Shown: positions 17,730 through 26,563 of the stretch, one piece after another | How the letters are laid out: every line of letters starts with the position of its first letter | Position numbering within the stretch: position 1 is the first letter of the stretch | Assembly: GCF_008253865.1 (NCBI RefSeq) | Contig: NZ_CP042331.1 | Span: 3,692,001-3,756,000 of the forward strand | From: Bosea sp. F3-2 | GTDB taxonomy: Bacteria > Pseudomonadota > Alphaproteobacteria > Rhizobiales > Beijerinckiaceae | DNA: 64,000 bases | Direction: 5' to 3' | Notes under the pieces: model-generated | The model's input: the letters and a program-made list of their open reading frames with translations, nothing else | Told to the model about the DNA's origin: nothing | Databases searched by the model: none | Position numbers and translations under genes: made by a program

Positions 17730-19934
17730 ATGGTCAAAGGCCCCGCGGATACCTTCGCTGACGCGCTCTCCTATGCAACGGATGCCGGGCAGCGTTTGGT
17801 ATTGTTCCTCGACGCCCTCAGGCAACGGGGCCTCCAGTATGAGGAGCATCTGTCGCAGCTCGCTCCCCATGTCCTCGACTATGACGCCGAACTGATTTGC
17901 GACGGACGTCATCTCGCCCGACCGGTCAATTACGTCCTGGCGCGAATTGCACCGCCCCAGGGCCTGGTCATCGACGAGACGAAGCGCCCCTTTGTCATCG
18001 TCGATCCGCGTGCGGGCCACGGGCCGGGCATCGGCGGGTTCAAGGCGGATAGCGAGATCGGGGTGGCCATGAAGGCTGGGCATCCCTGCTACTTCGTCGG
18101 CTTCCTGCCCGACGCTGTCCCGGGGCAGACCATCGGGGATGTCGCGCTCGCCGAGGCCGTCTTTCTCGAAGCGGTCATCGCGCGCCATCCCGAGGCCGAC
18201 GGCAAGCCATGCGTGATCGGGAATTGCCAGGCTGGCTGGGCCGTCATGATCCTCGCCGCGTTGAGGCCGGAGCTGTTCGGTCCGATCATCCTGGCAGGCT
18301 CGCCCCTGTCCTACTGGGCGGGTGTGAAAGGCCAGAACCCGATGCGATATTCCGGCGGCCTGCTGGGCGGGAGTTGGCTGACGGCCCTCACCAGCGACCT
18401 CGGCGCAGGGACCTTCGACGGCGCCTGGCTGGTCCAGAACTTCGAGAACCAGAACCCGGCCAACACGCTCTGGACCAAGCAGTACAACCTCTATTCGAAG
18501 ATCGACACGGAGGTGGAGCGCTATCTCGGCTTCGAAAAATGGTGGGGCGGCCACGTCACGCTGAATGCCGAGGAGATTCAATTCATCGTCGATGAGCTCT
18601 TCATCGGCAACCGACTGGCCTGCGGCGAGGTCCGAACCTCCGATGGCACGGCAATCGATCTGCGCAACATTCGCTCGCCGATCGTCGTCTTCTGCTCGAA
18701 GGGCGACAACATCACCCCGCCTCAGCAAGCGCTCGACTGGATCCTCGATCTCTACAGCAGCGTCGACGAGATCCGCTCCTATGGGCAGACGATCGTCTAC
18801 GCCATTCACGACAAGATCGGGCATCTCGGCATCTTCGTATCGGCCCGGGTGGCTCGTAAGGAGCACGACGAGTTCGCCTCCAACATCGACTTCATCGATG
18901 TCCTGCCGCCCGGCCTTTACGAAGCGGTCTTCGAACCGAAAACCGGAGCCGAGGCCAACCCGGATCTGGTGACCGGCGAATGGGTCATGCGCTGCGAGGC
19001 GCGGACCCTCGACGACATCCGCGCGCTGGGCGGGAACGACCTCGACGATGAGCGCCGCTTTGCCACCGCCGCCCGCGTATCGGAGATCAACCTGTCGCTC
19101 TACCGCGCGCTGGTTCAACCGTGGGTCAAGGCGACCGCCAACCCTGCCCTGGCGCAGGCGCTGCGGGCACTGCATCCGCTGCGCTTGCAATATGAGATGT
19201 TCGGCTCGCGGAATCCGTTTCTGTCCTGGCTTGAACTGGCGGTGCCCCAGGCCCGCCTGGAGCGCCAGCCAGTTGCCGACGACAACATCTTCCTCAAGGC
19301 GCAGGAAGCGGTCTCGACTCAAATCGTCAGCGCTCTCGATAACTGGCGCCAGATGGTCGAGCGAGTGTCCGAGCAGACGTTCCGCACCGTCTATGGCTCG
19401 CCATTGCTGCAATCGGCCGTGGGCATCGACGCGAGCTCGCAACGCCGGCCTCGAAGCGCCCCCAAGAGCAAACTGCACGCCGAGCTCCTGGCGAAGCGGA
19501 TCGCGGAACTGCGCGGCGGCATGGCATCCGGCGAGTTGCTTCACGCCTGCGTGCGGGCGCTTCTCTATATCGGCATGGCGCGGGAAAGCGCCGACGAGCG
19601 CAGTTTCGAAGCGATCCGACGGTTGCGCAGGCAGGGCGAGCATGCCCGCCGCCTGACACTGAGCGAATTCAAGTCTCTGACCCGCGAACAGTTCTTCATG
19701 CTGCTGATCGATCAGGCCGAGGCGTTGCGGGCGCTTCCCGTCCTGTTGCCACCTGATCGCGAGGAGCGAACCGCTGCATTCAAGCTCATTGAGCAGGTGG
19801 CGACGGCGCGAGGTCCGCTTTCAGGGGAGGCCGCGGATCGGCTCGACGAGATCCGACGCCTCTTCGAGGTCGCTTCACCGGTGGGTTCGACCCCGCCCGG
19901 CAAGCTGCATATCGCCACGCGACGGAGGGCTTAA
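17730..19934 (+). CDS. DUF3141 protein, PhaC-like alpha/beta hydrolase
   Basis: 734 residues from ATG 17730, with GGAG at 17720-17723. The first half is an alpha/beta hydrolase close to polyhydroxyalkanoate synthases: FVIVDPRAGHGPGIGGF as oxyanion region, nucleophile Cys166 in VIGNCQAGWA, Asp in FCSKGDNITPP and His in DKIGHLGIF. The C-terminal 250 residues are helical and family specific (PF11339). The three genes that follow at gaps of 2, 3 and 12 bases encode an acyl-phosphate pathway and an enoyl reductase, so the enzyme may handle 3-hydroxyacyl-CoA or an acyl thioester. Biochemical role not established as far as I know. Confidence 0.85.
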   Translation: MVKGPADTFADALSYATDAGQRLVLFLDALRQRGLQYEEHLSQLAPHVLDYDAELICDGRHLARPVNYVLARIAPPQGLVIDETKRPFVIVDPRAGHGPGIGGFKADSEIGVAMKAGHPCYFVGFLPDAVPGQTIGDVALAEAVFLEAVIARHPEADGKPCVIGNCQAGWAVMILAALRPELFGPIILAGSPLSYWAGVKGQNPMRYSGGLLGGSWLTALTSDLGAGTFDGAWLVQNFENQNPANTLWTKQYNLYSKIDTEVERYLGFEKWWGGHVTLNAEEIQFIVDELFIGNRLACGEVRTSDGTAIDLRNIRSPIVVFCSKGDNITPPQQALDWILDLYSSVDEIRSYGQTIVYAIHDKIGHLGIFVSARVARKEHDEFASNIDFIDVLPPGLYEAVFEPKTGAEANPDLVTGEWVMRCEARTLDDIRALGGNDLDDERRFATAARVSEINLSLYRALVQPWVKATANPALAQALRALHPLRLQYEMFGSRNPFLSWLELAVPQARLERQPVADDNIFLKAQEAVSTQIVSALDNWRQMVERVSEQTFRTVYGSPLLQSAVGIDASSQRRPRSAPKSKLHAELLAKRIAELRGGMASGELLHACVRALLYIGMARESADERSFEAIRRLRRQGEHARRLTLSEFKSLTREQFFMLLIDQAEALRALPVLLPPDREERTAAFKLIEQVATARGPLSGEAADRLDEIRRLFEVASPVGSTPPGKLHIATRRRA

Positions 19935-19936
19935 GG

Positions 19937-20914
19937 ATGCGCTCCGCCAACGACAGCACCTTGGATGCAGGCCCTGTGCAAGCGGGCTCCAAATACGACA
20001 GGCTGATCGCGGCCGCCCGCAGCGATACGCCGGCGCTGACGGTCGTCGCTCACCCCTGCGACGCCACCTCCCTTCGAGGCGCACTCGAAGCGCGCGACGA
20101 GAGCCTGATCACGCCCATTCTCGTGGGGCCGCAGCACAGAATCCGTGAGGTCGCCAAGGCCGAGGGACTGGATCTCGAGGGCATCGAGGTCGTCGACGCG
20201 CCGCACAGCCACGCTTCCGCGGCCGAAGCCGTAAAGCTCATCCGGGAAGGGCGTGGCGAATTGCTGATGAAGGGCAGCCTCCATACCGACGAGCTAATGC
20301 GCGAGGTCACTGCTTCCGCTACGGGGTTGCGCACGGAGCGGCGCATCAGCCACGTCTTCATCATGGACGTACCAGGCCATGCCGAGACGCTCTTCATCAC
20401 CGACGCCGCGATCAACATCTTCCCCGATGTCGACGCGAAGCGGGATATCATTCAGAACGCCGTCGATCTCTGGGCCGGAATTGGTCTCGGCGTTCCGCGC
20501 GTCGCGATCCTCTCGGCCGTCGAGACCGTGACGACCAAGATTCCCTCGACGATGGAGGCAGCGGCGCTGTGCAAGATGGCCGATCGTGGCCAGATCACCG
20601 GCGCGCTGGTCGACGGCCCACTCGCCTTCGACAACGCCATTTCGCCGGAAGCCGCTGCGATCAAAGGCATTGTCTCACCCGTCGCCGGGCATGCGCAGAT
20701 CCTCGTCGTGCCCGATCTCGAGGCGGGCAACATGCTCGCCAAGAACCTGACCTTCCTCTCCCGCGCCGACGCGGCGGGCATCGTCCTGGGCGCGCGCGTG
20801 CCGATTATCCTGACATCGCGGGCCGATTCAGTCCGGACACGCTTGGCATCATGCGCGGTGGCCGCGCTCTATGCCGCCGCCCGGCGAGGAACCGCCTCCG
20901 TGGCGGCGGTCTAG
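19937..20914 (+). CDS. Phosphate acetyl/butyryl transferase
   Basis: 325 residues, the size of short Pta/Ptb enzymes (PF01515). DPALTVVAHPCD-like beginning, ITPILVGPQHRIREVA, LLMKGSLHTDELMREV, HVFIMDVPG and LVDGPLAFDNAISPEAA are typical, with GHAQILVVPDLEAGNMLAKNL as the CoA/phosphate-site region. Converts acyl-CoA and phosphate to acyl phosphate; the DGPLAFDNA form is closer to phosphotransbutyrylase-like than to long Pta. Start two bases after the DUF3141 stop; coupled to the kinase gene that follows. Confidence 0.87.
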   Translation: MRSANDSTLDAGPVQAGSKYDRLIAAARSDTPALTVVAHPCDATSLRGALEARDESLITPILVGPQHRIREVAKAEGLDLEGIEVVDAPHSHASAAEAVKLIREGRGELLMKGSLHTDELMREVTASATGLRTERRISHVFIMDVPGHAETLFITDAAINIFPDVDAKRDIIQNAVDLWAGIGLGVPRVAILSAVETVTTKIPSTMEAAALCKMADRGQITGALVDGPLAFDNAISPEAAAIKGIVSPVAGHAQILVVPDLEAGNMLAKNLTFLSRADAAGIVLGARVPIILTSRADSVRTRLASCAVAALYAAARRGTASVAAV

Positions 20915-20917
20915 GCC

Positions 20918-22099
20918 ATGGATGCGATCCTTGTGGTGAACGCCGGCTCGTCGAGCCTCAAGTTTCAGATCTTCACCGTCTCCCAATCGAAATTGACGCG
21001 CCAGGTGCGGGGGCAGCTCGACGGCATCGGGCAGCGGCCGCGCCTGCGCGCCTCCGATGCCAAAGGCATGTCGCTGATCGATCAGACCTTCCAGCGCGAG
21101 GAGGTGCCGGACCTCCCCGCGGCGATCGACAGGACTCGAACCTGGCTGCGCAGCCTGGAGGGGTTCAGCCTGCTGGCGATCGGTCACCGCGTCGTGCATG
21201 GCGGACCCGACTATGCCGCTCCAACCATCATCGATCACGCGCTTCTCGACAGGCTGGCGACCTATGCCGAGCTGGCGCCGCTGCATCAGCCCAATAATCT
21301 GCTGCCGATCCGGCTCGCGATGGAGATCAATCCGGACGTGCCGCAGATCGCCTGCTTCGACACCGCCTTCCATCGCGACCACCCGGCGCTGGCCGATTGC
21401 TATGCCCTGCCTCTGGCGCTGCATCGCGAGGGCGTGAGGCGCTACGGCTTCCATGGGCTGTCCTATGAATATGTCGCCGGGCGCCTTCGCGAGATCGTTC
21501 CGCAGCTTGCCGCCGGGCGGGTGATCATCGCCCATCTCGGCAGCGGCGCCTCGATGTGCGCCCTGCTGAACGGACACAGCGTCGAGAGCACGATGGGGTT
21601 CACGGCGCTCGATGGGCTGCCGATGGGGACGCGCCCCGGGCAGCTCGACCCCGGGGTCGTCCTGCACCTGATCATGCAAAAGGGAATGTCGGCCGAGGCC
21701 GTTTCAAAGCTGCTCTATCACGAGGCCGGGCTCAAGGGATTGTCGGGCATCTCCAACGACATGCGTGATCTGCTCGCGAGCGACGACCCGCGCGCCGCCT
21801 TCGCGATCGATCACTTCGTCTATCGCTGCGCCCTCAATATCGGCGCGCTGACGGCGGCGCTCGGCGGGCTCGACGCCTTCGTCTTCACGGCGGGCATCGG
21901 AGAAAACGCCCCCGAGCTGCGGGAGCGCATCATTCACCGCATGGCGTGGCTGGGAGCGGAGCTCGATCCGGAGGCCAACGCAGCCGGTTCACCGCTGATC
22001 TCGACGCCTGCCAGCCGCGTCGGCCTCTACGTCGTTCCGACCGACGAGGAGCTGATGATAGCCGGCCACACCTTGAGACTGATCACTGCCACTCATTGA
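20918..22099 (+). CDS. ackA: Acetate kinase (or related acyl kinase)
   Basis: 393 residues, the length of AckA. ASKHA-fold motifs: VNAGSSSLKFQIF at the N-terminus (phosphate 1), GHRVVHGG (active-site Arg), FDTAFH, RRYGFHGLSYEYV, HLGSGASMCAL (phosphate 2), MGFTALDGLPMGTRPGQLDPG, and FTAGIGENAPELR (adenosine). Transfers phosphate from acyl phosphate to ADP. With the upstream phosphotransacylase it forms an acyl-CoA to carboxylate plus ATP module; butyrate kinase activity cannot be excluded. Confidence 0.92.
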   Translation: MDAILVVNAGSSSLKFQIFTVSQSKLTRQVRGQLDGIGQRPRLRASDAKGMSLIDQTFQREEVPDLPAAIDRTRTWLRSLEGFSLLAIGHRVVHGGPDYAAPTIIDHALLDRLATYAELAPLHQPNNLLPIRLAMEINPDVPQIACFDTAFHRDHPALADCYALPLALHREGVRRYGFHGLSYEYVAGRLREIVPQLAAGRVIIAHLGSGASMCALLNGHSVESTMGFTALDGLPMGTRPGQLDPGVVLHLIMQKGMSAEAVSKLLYHEAGLKGLSGISNDMRDLLASDDPRAAFAIDHFVYRCALNIGALTAALGGLDAFVFTAGIGENAPELRERIIHRMAWLGAELDPEANAAGSPLISTPASRVGLYVVPTDEELMIAGHTLRLITATH

Positions 22100-22111
22100 G
22101 CCGAGGCTGTC

Positions 22112-22897
22112 ATGACCATTCCGACCGTGAAAGCAAAACTGCTGGAGGGCAAAAAGGGCCTGATCGTTGGCATCGCCAACGAGAATTCCATCGCGTGGGG
22201 CTGCGCCCGGGCTTTCCGCGCCTTCGGAGCCGAGCTGGCCGTGACCTACCTCAACGAGAAGGCGCGCCCCTATGTCGAGCCGCTCGCCCGGCAGCTGGAA
22301 GCCCCGATCGTCCTGCCGCTGGACGTCGCCGTGCCCGGGCAGATCGAGACAGTCTTCGCGCAGATCGCGGAGAGCTGGGGCGAACTCGACTTCGTCGTCC
22401 ACTCCATCGCCTTCGCACCGCGCGACACGCTGGCCGGGCGCGTCGTCGATGCTCCGCTCGACGGCTTCCTGAAGACGATGGAGATCTCGTGCTGGTCGTT
22501 CATCCGCATGGCGCAGCTGGCGGAGCCGCTGATGAAGAACGGCGGCACGCTCTTCACCATGACCTATTACGGCTCGCAGATGGTGGTGGAGAACTACAAC
22601 ATCATGGGGGTGGCGAAGGCGGCCCTCGAATCCGCCGTCCGCTACATGGCCGCCGAACTGGGTCCGAAGGGAATCCGCGTGCACGCGATTTCGCCCGGCC
22701 CGCTGGCGACACGCGCCGCTTCGGGCATCCCCGAATTCGATTCCCTGCTAGAGAAGGCCAAGAGAAAGGCGCCTGCTCGCGAACTCGTCTCCATCGACGA
22801 TGTCGGCGCCGCGACCGCCTTTCTCGCGCATGACGCGGCTCGGCTCATGACCGGCCAGGTCCTCTACATCGACGGGGGATATCACATCATCGACTGA
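22112..22897 (+). CDS. fabI: Enoyl-[acyl-carrier-protein] reductase (NADH), FabI
   Basis: 261 residues. Atypical SDR features: GLIVGIANENSIAWGCARAF nucleotide-binding region, DFVVHSIAFAP, MTYYGSQMVVENYNIMGVAK with the Tyr-x6-Lys catalytic pair, and ISPGPLATRAASGIPEFD where chain-length-specific substrates bind. Ends LYIDGGYHII. A second fabI copy outside the fatty acid synthesis locus is common in this group; here its linkage to phosphotransacylase/kinase genes suggests work on short enoyl thioesters. Twelve bases from ackA. Confidence 0.92.
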   Translation: MTIPTVKAKLLEGKKGLIVGIANENSIAWGCARAFRAFGAELAVTYLNEKARPYVEPLARQLEAPIVLPLDVAVPGQIETVFAQIAESWGELDFVVHSIAFAPRDTLAGRVVDAPLDGFLKTMEISCWSFIRMAQLAEPLMKNGGTLFTMTYYGSQMVVENYNIMGVAKAALESAVRYMAAELGPKGIRVHAISPGPLATRAASGIPEFDSLLEKAKRKAPARELVSIDDVGAATAFLAHDAARLMTGQVLYIDGGYHIID

Positions 22898-23059
22898 GCT
22901 GGCGCTGGGCACGCCCGCGCCATGGCGAATACCGGCGGAGATGCCGTGGTGCAGCTCGCGCTAGCCCCGCATCGGTGACGAGGGCTTCGACCGCCTCGCG
23001 GCCTTAGATCGCCGCGCGTCCGATCGGACGCGATAACGGTGATCTATGTATTTGTTATC

Positions 23060-23105
23060 GCATCGGATCTTTCCGAAAAGTGGAATCCACTTTTCGGTCC
23101 GATGC
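23060..23105. repeat. Palindromic repeat between convergent genes, CCGAAAAGTGGA class
   Basis: Perfect 12-base arms CCGAAAAGTGGA (23073-23084) and TCCACTTTTCGG (23086-23097) about a single base, wrapped by GCATCGGA (23060-23067) and TCCGATGC (23098-23105). Lies between the ends of fabI and the racemase-family gene and could also serve as a bidirectional terminator. This element type is scattered in many Hyphomicrobiales genomes, by recollection. Confidence 0.8.
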
Positions 23106-23148
23106 TATAGCGCGAGGTGGAAAGCTGGGCCACCCTCCCGGTCTAATC

Positions 23149-23874
23149 TCAGCGGAAGCCCGGCGGCGATATCCCATGCCCGAACCACTCGACGAAGCCG
23201 ATGATGTCGAAGACCGGCCGCCCCGTGGCGGCAGCAACCGCCGCCGAATGCGGCGGGAGATTCGTGCATTCGCACAGGATCGCGCCGACATTCGGGTGGC
23301 GGTCGACCAGCGCTCGGGCCGCGGCCACGACTTCCGCCTCGAGCTGCGCGACGTCGGACTCCCCGCCGCGATTGCCATAGACCTGGCGGAACAGGCTGTC
23401 CGGCGGCAGCCCCTCGATGGGAGTGTCGGGGCGCACCCCGACGGCGGCCAGATGGCGTGCCGTCAAGGCCTCCGCAGCGAAGGTGAGGATGCCGACCTGC
23501 TGCCCGGCAGGCAGCATCGCCTCGATCAGCGGCGCCTGCAGCAGGCTGCTCGTCGCGACAGGAACCGGCAAGGCGGCGGCCAGCTCCTTCTGAAGCAAGG
23601 CCAGAAAGCCGCAGCTCGTGGTGATGCCACGCACGCCGCAACCGACAAGATCGAGGGCGGCTGCAATGAAGGGCTTGAGGAACTCCTCCGGGCGACCGTG
23701 GACGATCGCTGCCGGATCGGCGCCGCGCACGACCCGGAACTGGACGGGGAACGACCAGGTTCGGCCGTTGCCGATATCGCCGGGCAGACGGCGAAAATGG
23801 GTGTCGAGCATCAGGACCCCGATGCTCAGGTCGGTCACGACCGCGCCCGTCCGTATCGAGCCAGAACCGTTCAT
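23149..23874 (-). CDS. Asp/Glu racemase superfamily protein
   Basis: 241 residues. The two catalytic-type cysteines are in GITTSCGFLALLQ and GAILCECTNLPPHSA, and GVLMLDTHFRRLPGDIGN opens the fold with the usual pattern of the AroM/maleate isomerase/racemase group. Last gene of the minus-strand catabolic operon; its start overlaps the end of the dehydrogenase gene by four bases (ATGA). Could racemise or epimerise the operon's amino acid substrate, taking the place of the 4-hydroxyproline epimerase expected if the pathway were hydroxyproline degradation. Function is inferred. Confidence 0.78.
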   Translation of the reverse strand: MNGSGSIRTGAVVTDLSIGVLMLDTHFRRLPGDIGNGRTWSFPVQFRVVRGADPAAIVHGRPEEFLKPFIAAALDLVGCGVRGITTSCGFLALLQKELAAALPVPVATSSLLQAPLIEAMLPAGQQVGILTFAAEALTARHLAAVGVRPDTPIEGLPPDSLFRQVYGNRGGESDVAQLEAEVVAAARALVDRHPNVGAILCECTNLPPHSAAVAAATGRPVFDIIGFVEWFGHGISPPGFR

Positions 23875-25019
23875 GGAAGCGCTCCCTGCAAAACGCGCCC
23901 GGAGGCAGGTGCCGGCGTCTCGAAGAACCAGGCGAGGAACCGGTTTTCGCGCAGGAGGCTTAGCGGGATGTCCTCCTGCGCAAGGAGTCCTCTGCGGCCG
24001 ATCTGCCCGAGGCGCAGCAGATCGAGCACCGCAGCGACGTGGGAGGCGGCGGTGCGCCGCATCGCCCCGATCGAGACATCGTCGATCCGCGTCGGCTCGA
24101 CCTCGCGCAGGAAATGCTCGTGGCGCGCGCCTTCCGCGCCGCGAGACGCTGCGGTGATCGAGATCAGCAGGCGATCATCCGTGATCTCCGGCAGCGCGTT
24201 GAGGAAGAGATTGCGCAGCAGATAGACGCGTTCGCGCAGCTTGAGCTCGTCCAGCAGAAACGCCATCTGGTCGGCGTGCCCGGGGTAGCGGATCGTGTGC
24301 GAGATCAGGTTTCCGACCTTGCCAGCCAGGCACGCGCGAAGCGTCGTCGGGATGGCGCCGGAGACGAAGACCTCGTAGTCGCGCTCTCCGAGGTGCAAGG
24401 GGCTGCAGCGCGACAGCGGCGCCAGCTCGGCTTCGCGACCGTCGATGAGAGCAAGCGAGGCGCGCGTGTACTCGCGCAGCGTGGCGTCGACATCCCAGAC
24501 CAGCCCGTAGCCGAGGCGGCCGGCGAGCGTTTGCGGCAAAGCGCCAATGCGAACGTCGATATCCGGCAGGCCAGGGCAGCGCGCGGCGAGATCGAGCACG
24601 AGGCCCGAGACGAGCCCCGGCGAGATGCCGCATTGCGCGATGAAGCAGCCGGCCGCGGCGCTGGCCTCACGCTGGACCGCTTCGAGCGCGGCCCCGTCAT
24701 CGCCCAGGTCGAGGTAGTGGCTGCCGCTGCGCCGGGCCGCCGCGGCCACCATGGGCGTGGCCGATGACGGCAAGGCCGCGACGACGGCGTCTGCTCCAGC
24801 CAGCACCCGGTCGAGCTCCGCCACATTGCCCGGATCAGCCTCCGTCAACGGCAGCGCGAGGTCCTTGGCCCTTCTGCGGCCGGGCTCGGTCGGGTCGGCG
24901 AGCAGGAACGTGAACTCCGGCTTCTCGCGCAGGAGCAGCGCCAGGGCGATGCCGATCCGGCCGGCGCCGACGATGACGACCCTGAAGGGCCGAGCGTTGT
25001 TTCCCTGCCGATCAGCCAT
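23871..25019 (-). CDS. Saccharopine dehydrogenase / lysine 6-dehydrogenase-like oxidoreductase
   Basis: 382 residues from the ATG at 25017-25019; the longer frame upstream is a shadow of the ATPase gene. Rossmann start VVIVGAGRIGIALALL, then HYLDLGDDG, CGISPGLVSGLVLD, REYTRASLALIDGREAELAPLS and HTIRYPGHADQMAFLLDE. The last two segments in that order resemble bacterial L-lysine 6-dehydrogenases. Such enzymes oxidise the terminal amine of lysine or cleave saccharopine-like secondary amines with NAD(P). Its presence in this operon hints at an amine-linked or cyclic amino acid substrate. Confidence 0.75.
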   Translation of the reverse strand: MADRQGNNARPFRVVIVGAGRIGIALALLLREKPEFTFLLADPTEPGRRRAKDLALPLTEADPGNVAELDRVLAGADAVVAALPSSATPMVAAAARRSGSHYLDLGDDGAALEAVQREASAAAGCFIAQCGISPGLVSGLVLDLAARCPGLPDIDVRIGALPQTLAGRLGYGLVWDVDATLREYTRASLALIDGREAELAPLSRCSPLHLGERDYEVFVSGAIPTTLRACLAGKVGNLISHTIRYPGHADQMAFLLDELKLRERVYLLRNLFLNALPEITDDRLLISITAASRGAEGARHEHFLREVEPTRIDDVSIGAMRRTAASHVAAVLDLLRLGQIGRRGLLAQEDIPLSLLRENRFLAWFFETPAPASGRVLQGALP

Positions 25020-25791
25020 GGAAGCGCGCGAGGAAGGTTTTGAGACGCTCGTTGTCCGGGTTGTGCAGGATGCGGTCCGGGCTGCCCTGCTCGGCGATGC
25101 GCCCGCCTTCCATGAAGACGACCCGATCGGAGACACCGGCGGCAAACGAGATCTCATGCGTGACGAGGACCATCGTCATGCCCTGTTCCGCGAGGTTGCG
25201 CACCACGCCCAGGACCTCTCCGACGAGCTCCGGATCGAGCGCGCTGGTGATCTCGTCGAGCAACAGCGCGTCCGGCTGCATGGCGAGCGCCCTGGCGATG
25301 GCCACGCGCTGCTTCTGTCCGCCCGAGAGCTGATCCGGCCGCGCGTCGCGCTTCTCGGCCAGGCCGACCTTCGCGATGTAGTCCATCGCGATATCGACGG
25401 CCTCGGCCCGCGGCTTGCGCTGGACGGTCACGGGCCCTTCGATCACGTTCTCCAGCACGCTCATGTGCGGGAACAGATTGAAGTGCTGGAACACCATGCC
25501 GACATGGCGCCGCAATTCACCGAGGCCGAGAAGCTGGTCCGTGCCGCGGAACTTCGGGCCGACGCGGCGGCCGCGGAAAACGATCTCCCCGCCGTCCGGC
25601 ACTTCGAGCATGTTCATGCAGCGAATGAAGGTCGATTTGCCGGAGCCCGAGGGCCCGATGATCGAGACGACTTCACCGCTCGTCAGGGAGAGATCGATGC
25701 CGTGAAGGACGGGAAGCGTGCCGAAGCGCTTGGTGATGCCGCGAGCTTCGAGAACGGTGTCGCGGGCGCCGGATGGGGAAACGGACGTCAT
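25012..25791 (-). CDS. Amino-acid-type ABC transporter ATP-binding protein
   Basis: 259 residues from ATG 25791 (MTSVSPSGARDTVLEARGIT); the in-frame stretch upstream lies inside the permease gene. Walker A GPSGSGKST, Q-loop VFQHFNLFPHMSVLEN, signature LSGGQKQR, Walker B LLLDEITSALDPE (Ile in place of the more usual Pro) and switch His in THEISFA. GlnQ/HisP type. Its 3' end overlaps the start of the dehydrogenase gene, indicating one transcript. Confidence 0.92.
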   Translation of the reverse strand: MTSVSPSGARDTVLEARGITKRFGTLPVLHGIDLSLTSGEVVSIIGPSGSGKSTFIRCMNMLEVPDGGEIVFRGRRVGPKFRGTDQLLGLGELRRHVGMVFQHFNLFPHMSVLENVIEGPVTVQRKPRAEAVDIAMDYIAKVGLAEKRDARPDQLSGGQKQRVAIARALAMQPDALLLDEITSALDPELVGEVLGVVRNLAEQGMTMVLVTHEISFAAGVSDRVVFMEGGRIAEQGSPDRILHNPDNERLKTFLARFHG

Positions 25792-25805
25792 GGAATGGCC
25801 CTCGC

Positions 25806-26468
25806 TCAATAGCTGCCGCGCGTCCGGCTCTCGACGATGTCGGCGAACTTCGTGATCGGGAACAGGATGGCGAAGTAGAGCACCGCGAGGACGGTGTAGG
25901 ATTCCAGCGGGCGGTAGGTCTGCCCGTTGACGATGCTGGCCATGTAGGTGAGCTCGGCCACGGAGATCACCGAGATCAGCGAGGTGTTCTTGAACTGCGT
26001 CACCGACTGGTTGATGAAGGCCGGCATCATCCGGCGGATCGCCTGCGGCAGCACGATGCGCCGCATCACCTGCCAACCGGACATGCCGATGGCGGCGCCG
26101 GCCTCGGACTGCCCCTTGTCGATCGAGACGATGCCGCCGCGAAAGACTTCGGCATAGAAGGCGGCGGCATAGAGCGAAAGCGTGATCAGCGCCGCCGCCC
26201 AGTTGGCGAGATCAAAGCCGAGCAGCAGCGGCAGGGCGTAGTAGATCCACAAGAGCTGCACGAGCAGCGGCGTGCAGCGGAACAGCTCCTGGAAGCCCTG
26301 CGCCAGCCAGCTCAGCGGCCCGATACCGGAAAGCCGCGCGAAGCACAGGAGCAGCCCGAGGACCAGCCCGATGGCGATGGAGGCCACCGTGTAGACGATG
26401 GTGATCCACGCGCCCCAGAGAAACAGGTCGCTCGCCTGGAGGATCGGGGCGAAGCTCCACGTGTACAT
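25806..26468 (-). CDS. Amino-acid-type ABC transporter permease
   Basis: 220 residues from ATG 26468 (MYTWSFAPILQASDLFLWGA), the usual size for HisM/GlnP permeases; the open frame continues far upstream into the binding-protein gene but only as a shadow. Five hydrophobic segments, EAA loop SEAGAAIGMSGWQVMRRIVL, and QSVTQFKNTSLISVISVAEL typical of the family. Ends FADIVESRTRGSY. Fourteen bases before the ATPase gene. Only permease of this importer, so probably a homodimer. Confidence 0.9.
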   Translation of the reverse strand: MYTWSFAPILQASDLFLWGAWITIVYTVASIAIGLVLGLLLCFARLSGIGPLSWLAQGFQELFRCTPLLVQLLWIYYALPLLLGFDLANWAAALITLSLYAAAFYAEVFRGGIVSIDKGQSEAGAAIGMSGWQVMRRIVLPQAIRRMMPAFINQSVTQFKNTSLISVISVAELTYMASIVNGQTYRPLESYTVLAVLYFAILFPITKFADIVESRTRGSY

Positions 26469-26499
26469 GTCATGCCAGCCTTTCGTGAAAGCGGCCCTT

Positions 26500-26547
26500 G
26501 AGCAGGATGCGAAAAGGCGGGAGCCAGTTTTCGCGAATGTCCTGCTC
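26500..26547. repeat. Palindromic repeat between binding-protein and permease genes
   Basis: Arms GAGCAGGA (26500-26507) and TCCTGCTC (26540-26547), with inner GCGAAAA and TTTTCGC also complementary. Fits a dispersed hairpin element. Lying inside an operon it could stabilise the upstream binding-protein mRNA and lower downstream expression, a common arrangement in importers. Confidence 0.7.
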
Positions 26548-26563
26548 CAGGGCTGCTCCTGCC

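Noticed and set aside
22898..23059. Possible small gene between fabI and the repeat
   Set aside because: No start with Shine-Dalgarno and no sensible translation; left as intergenic.
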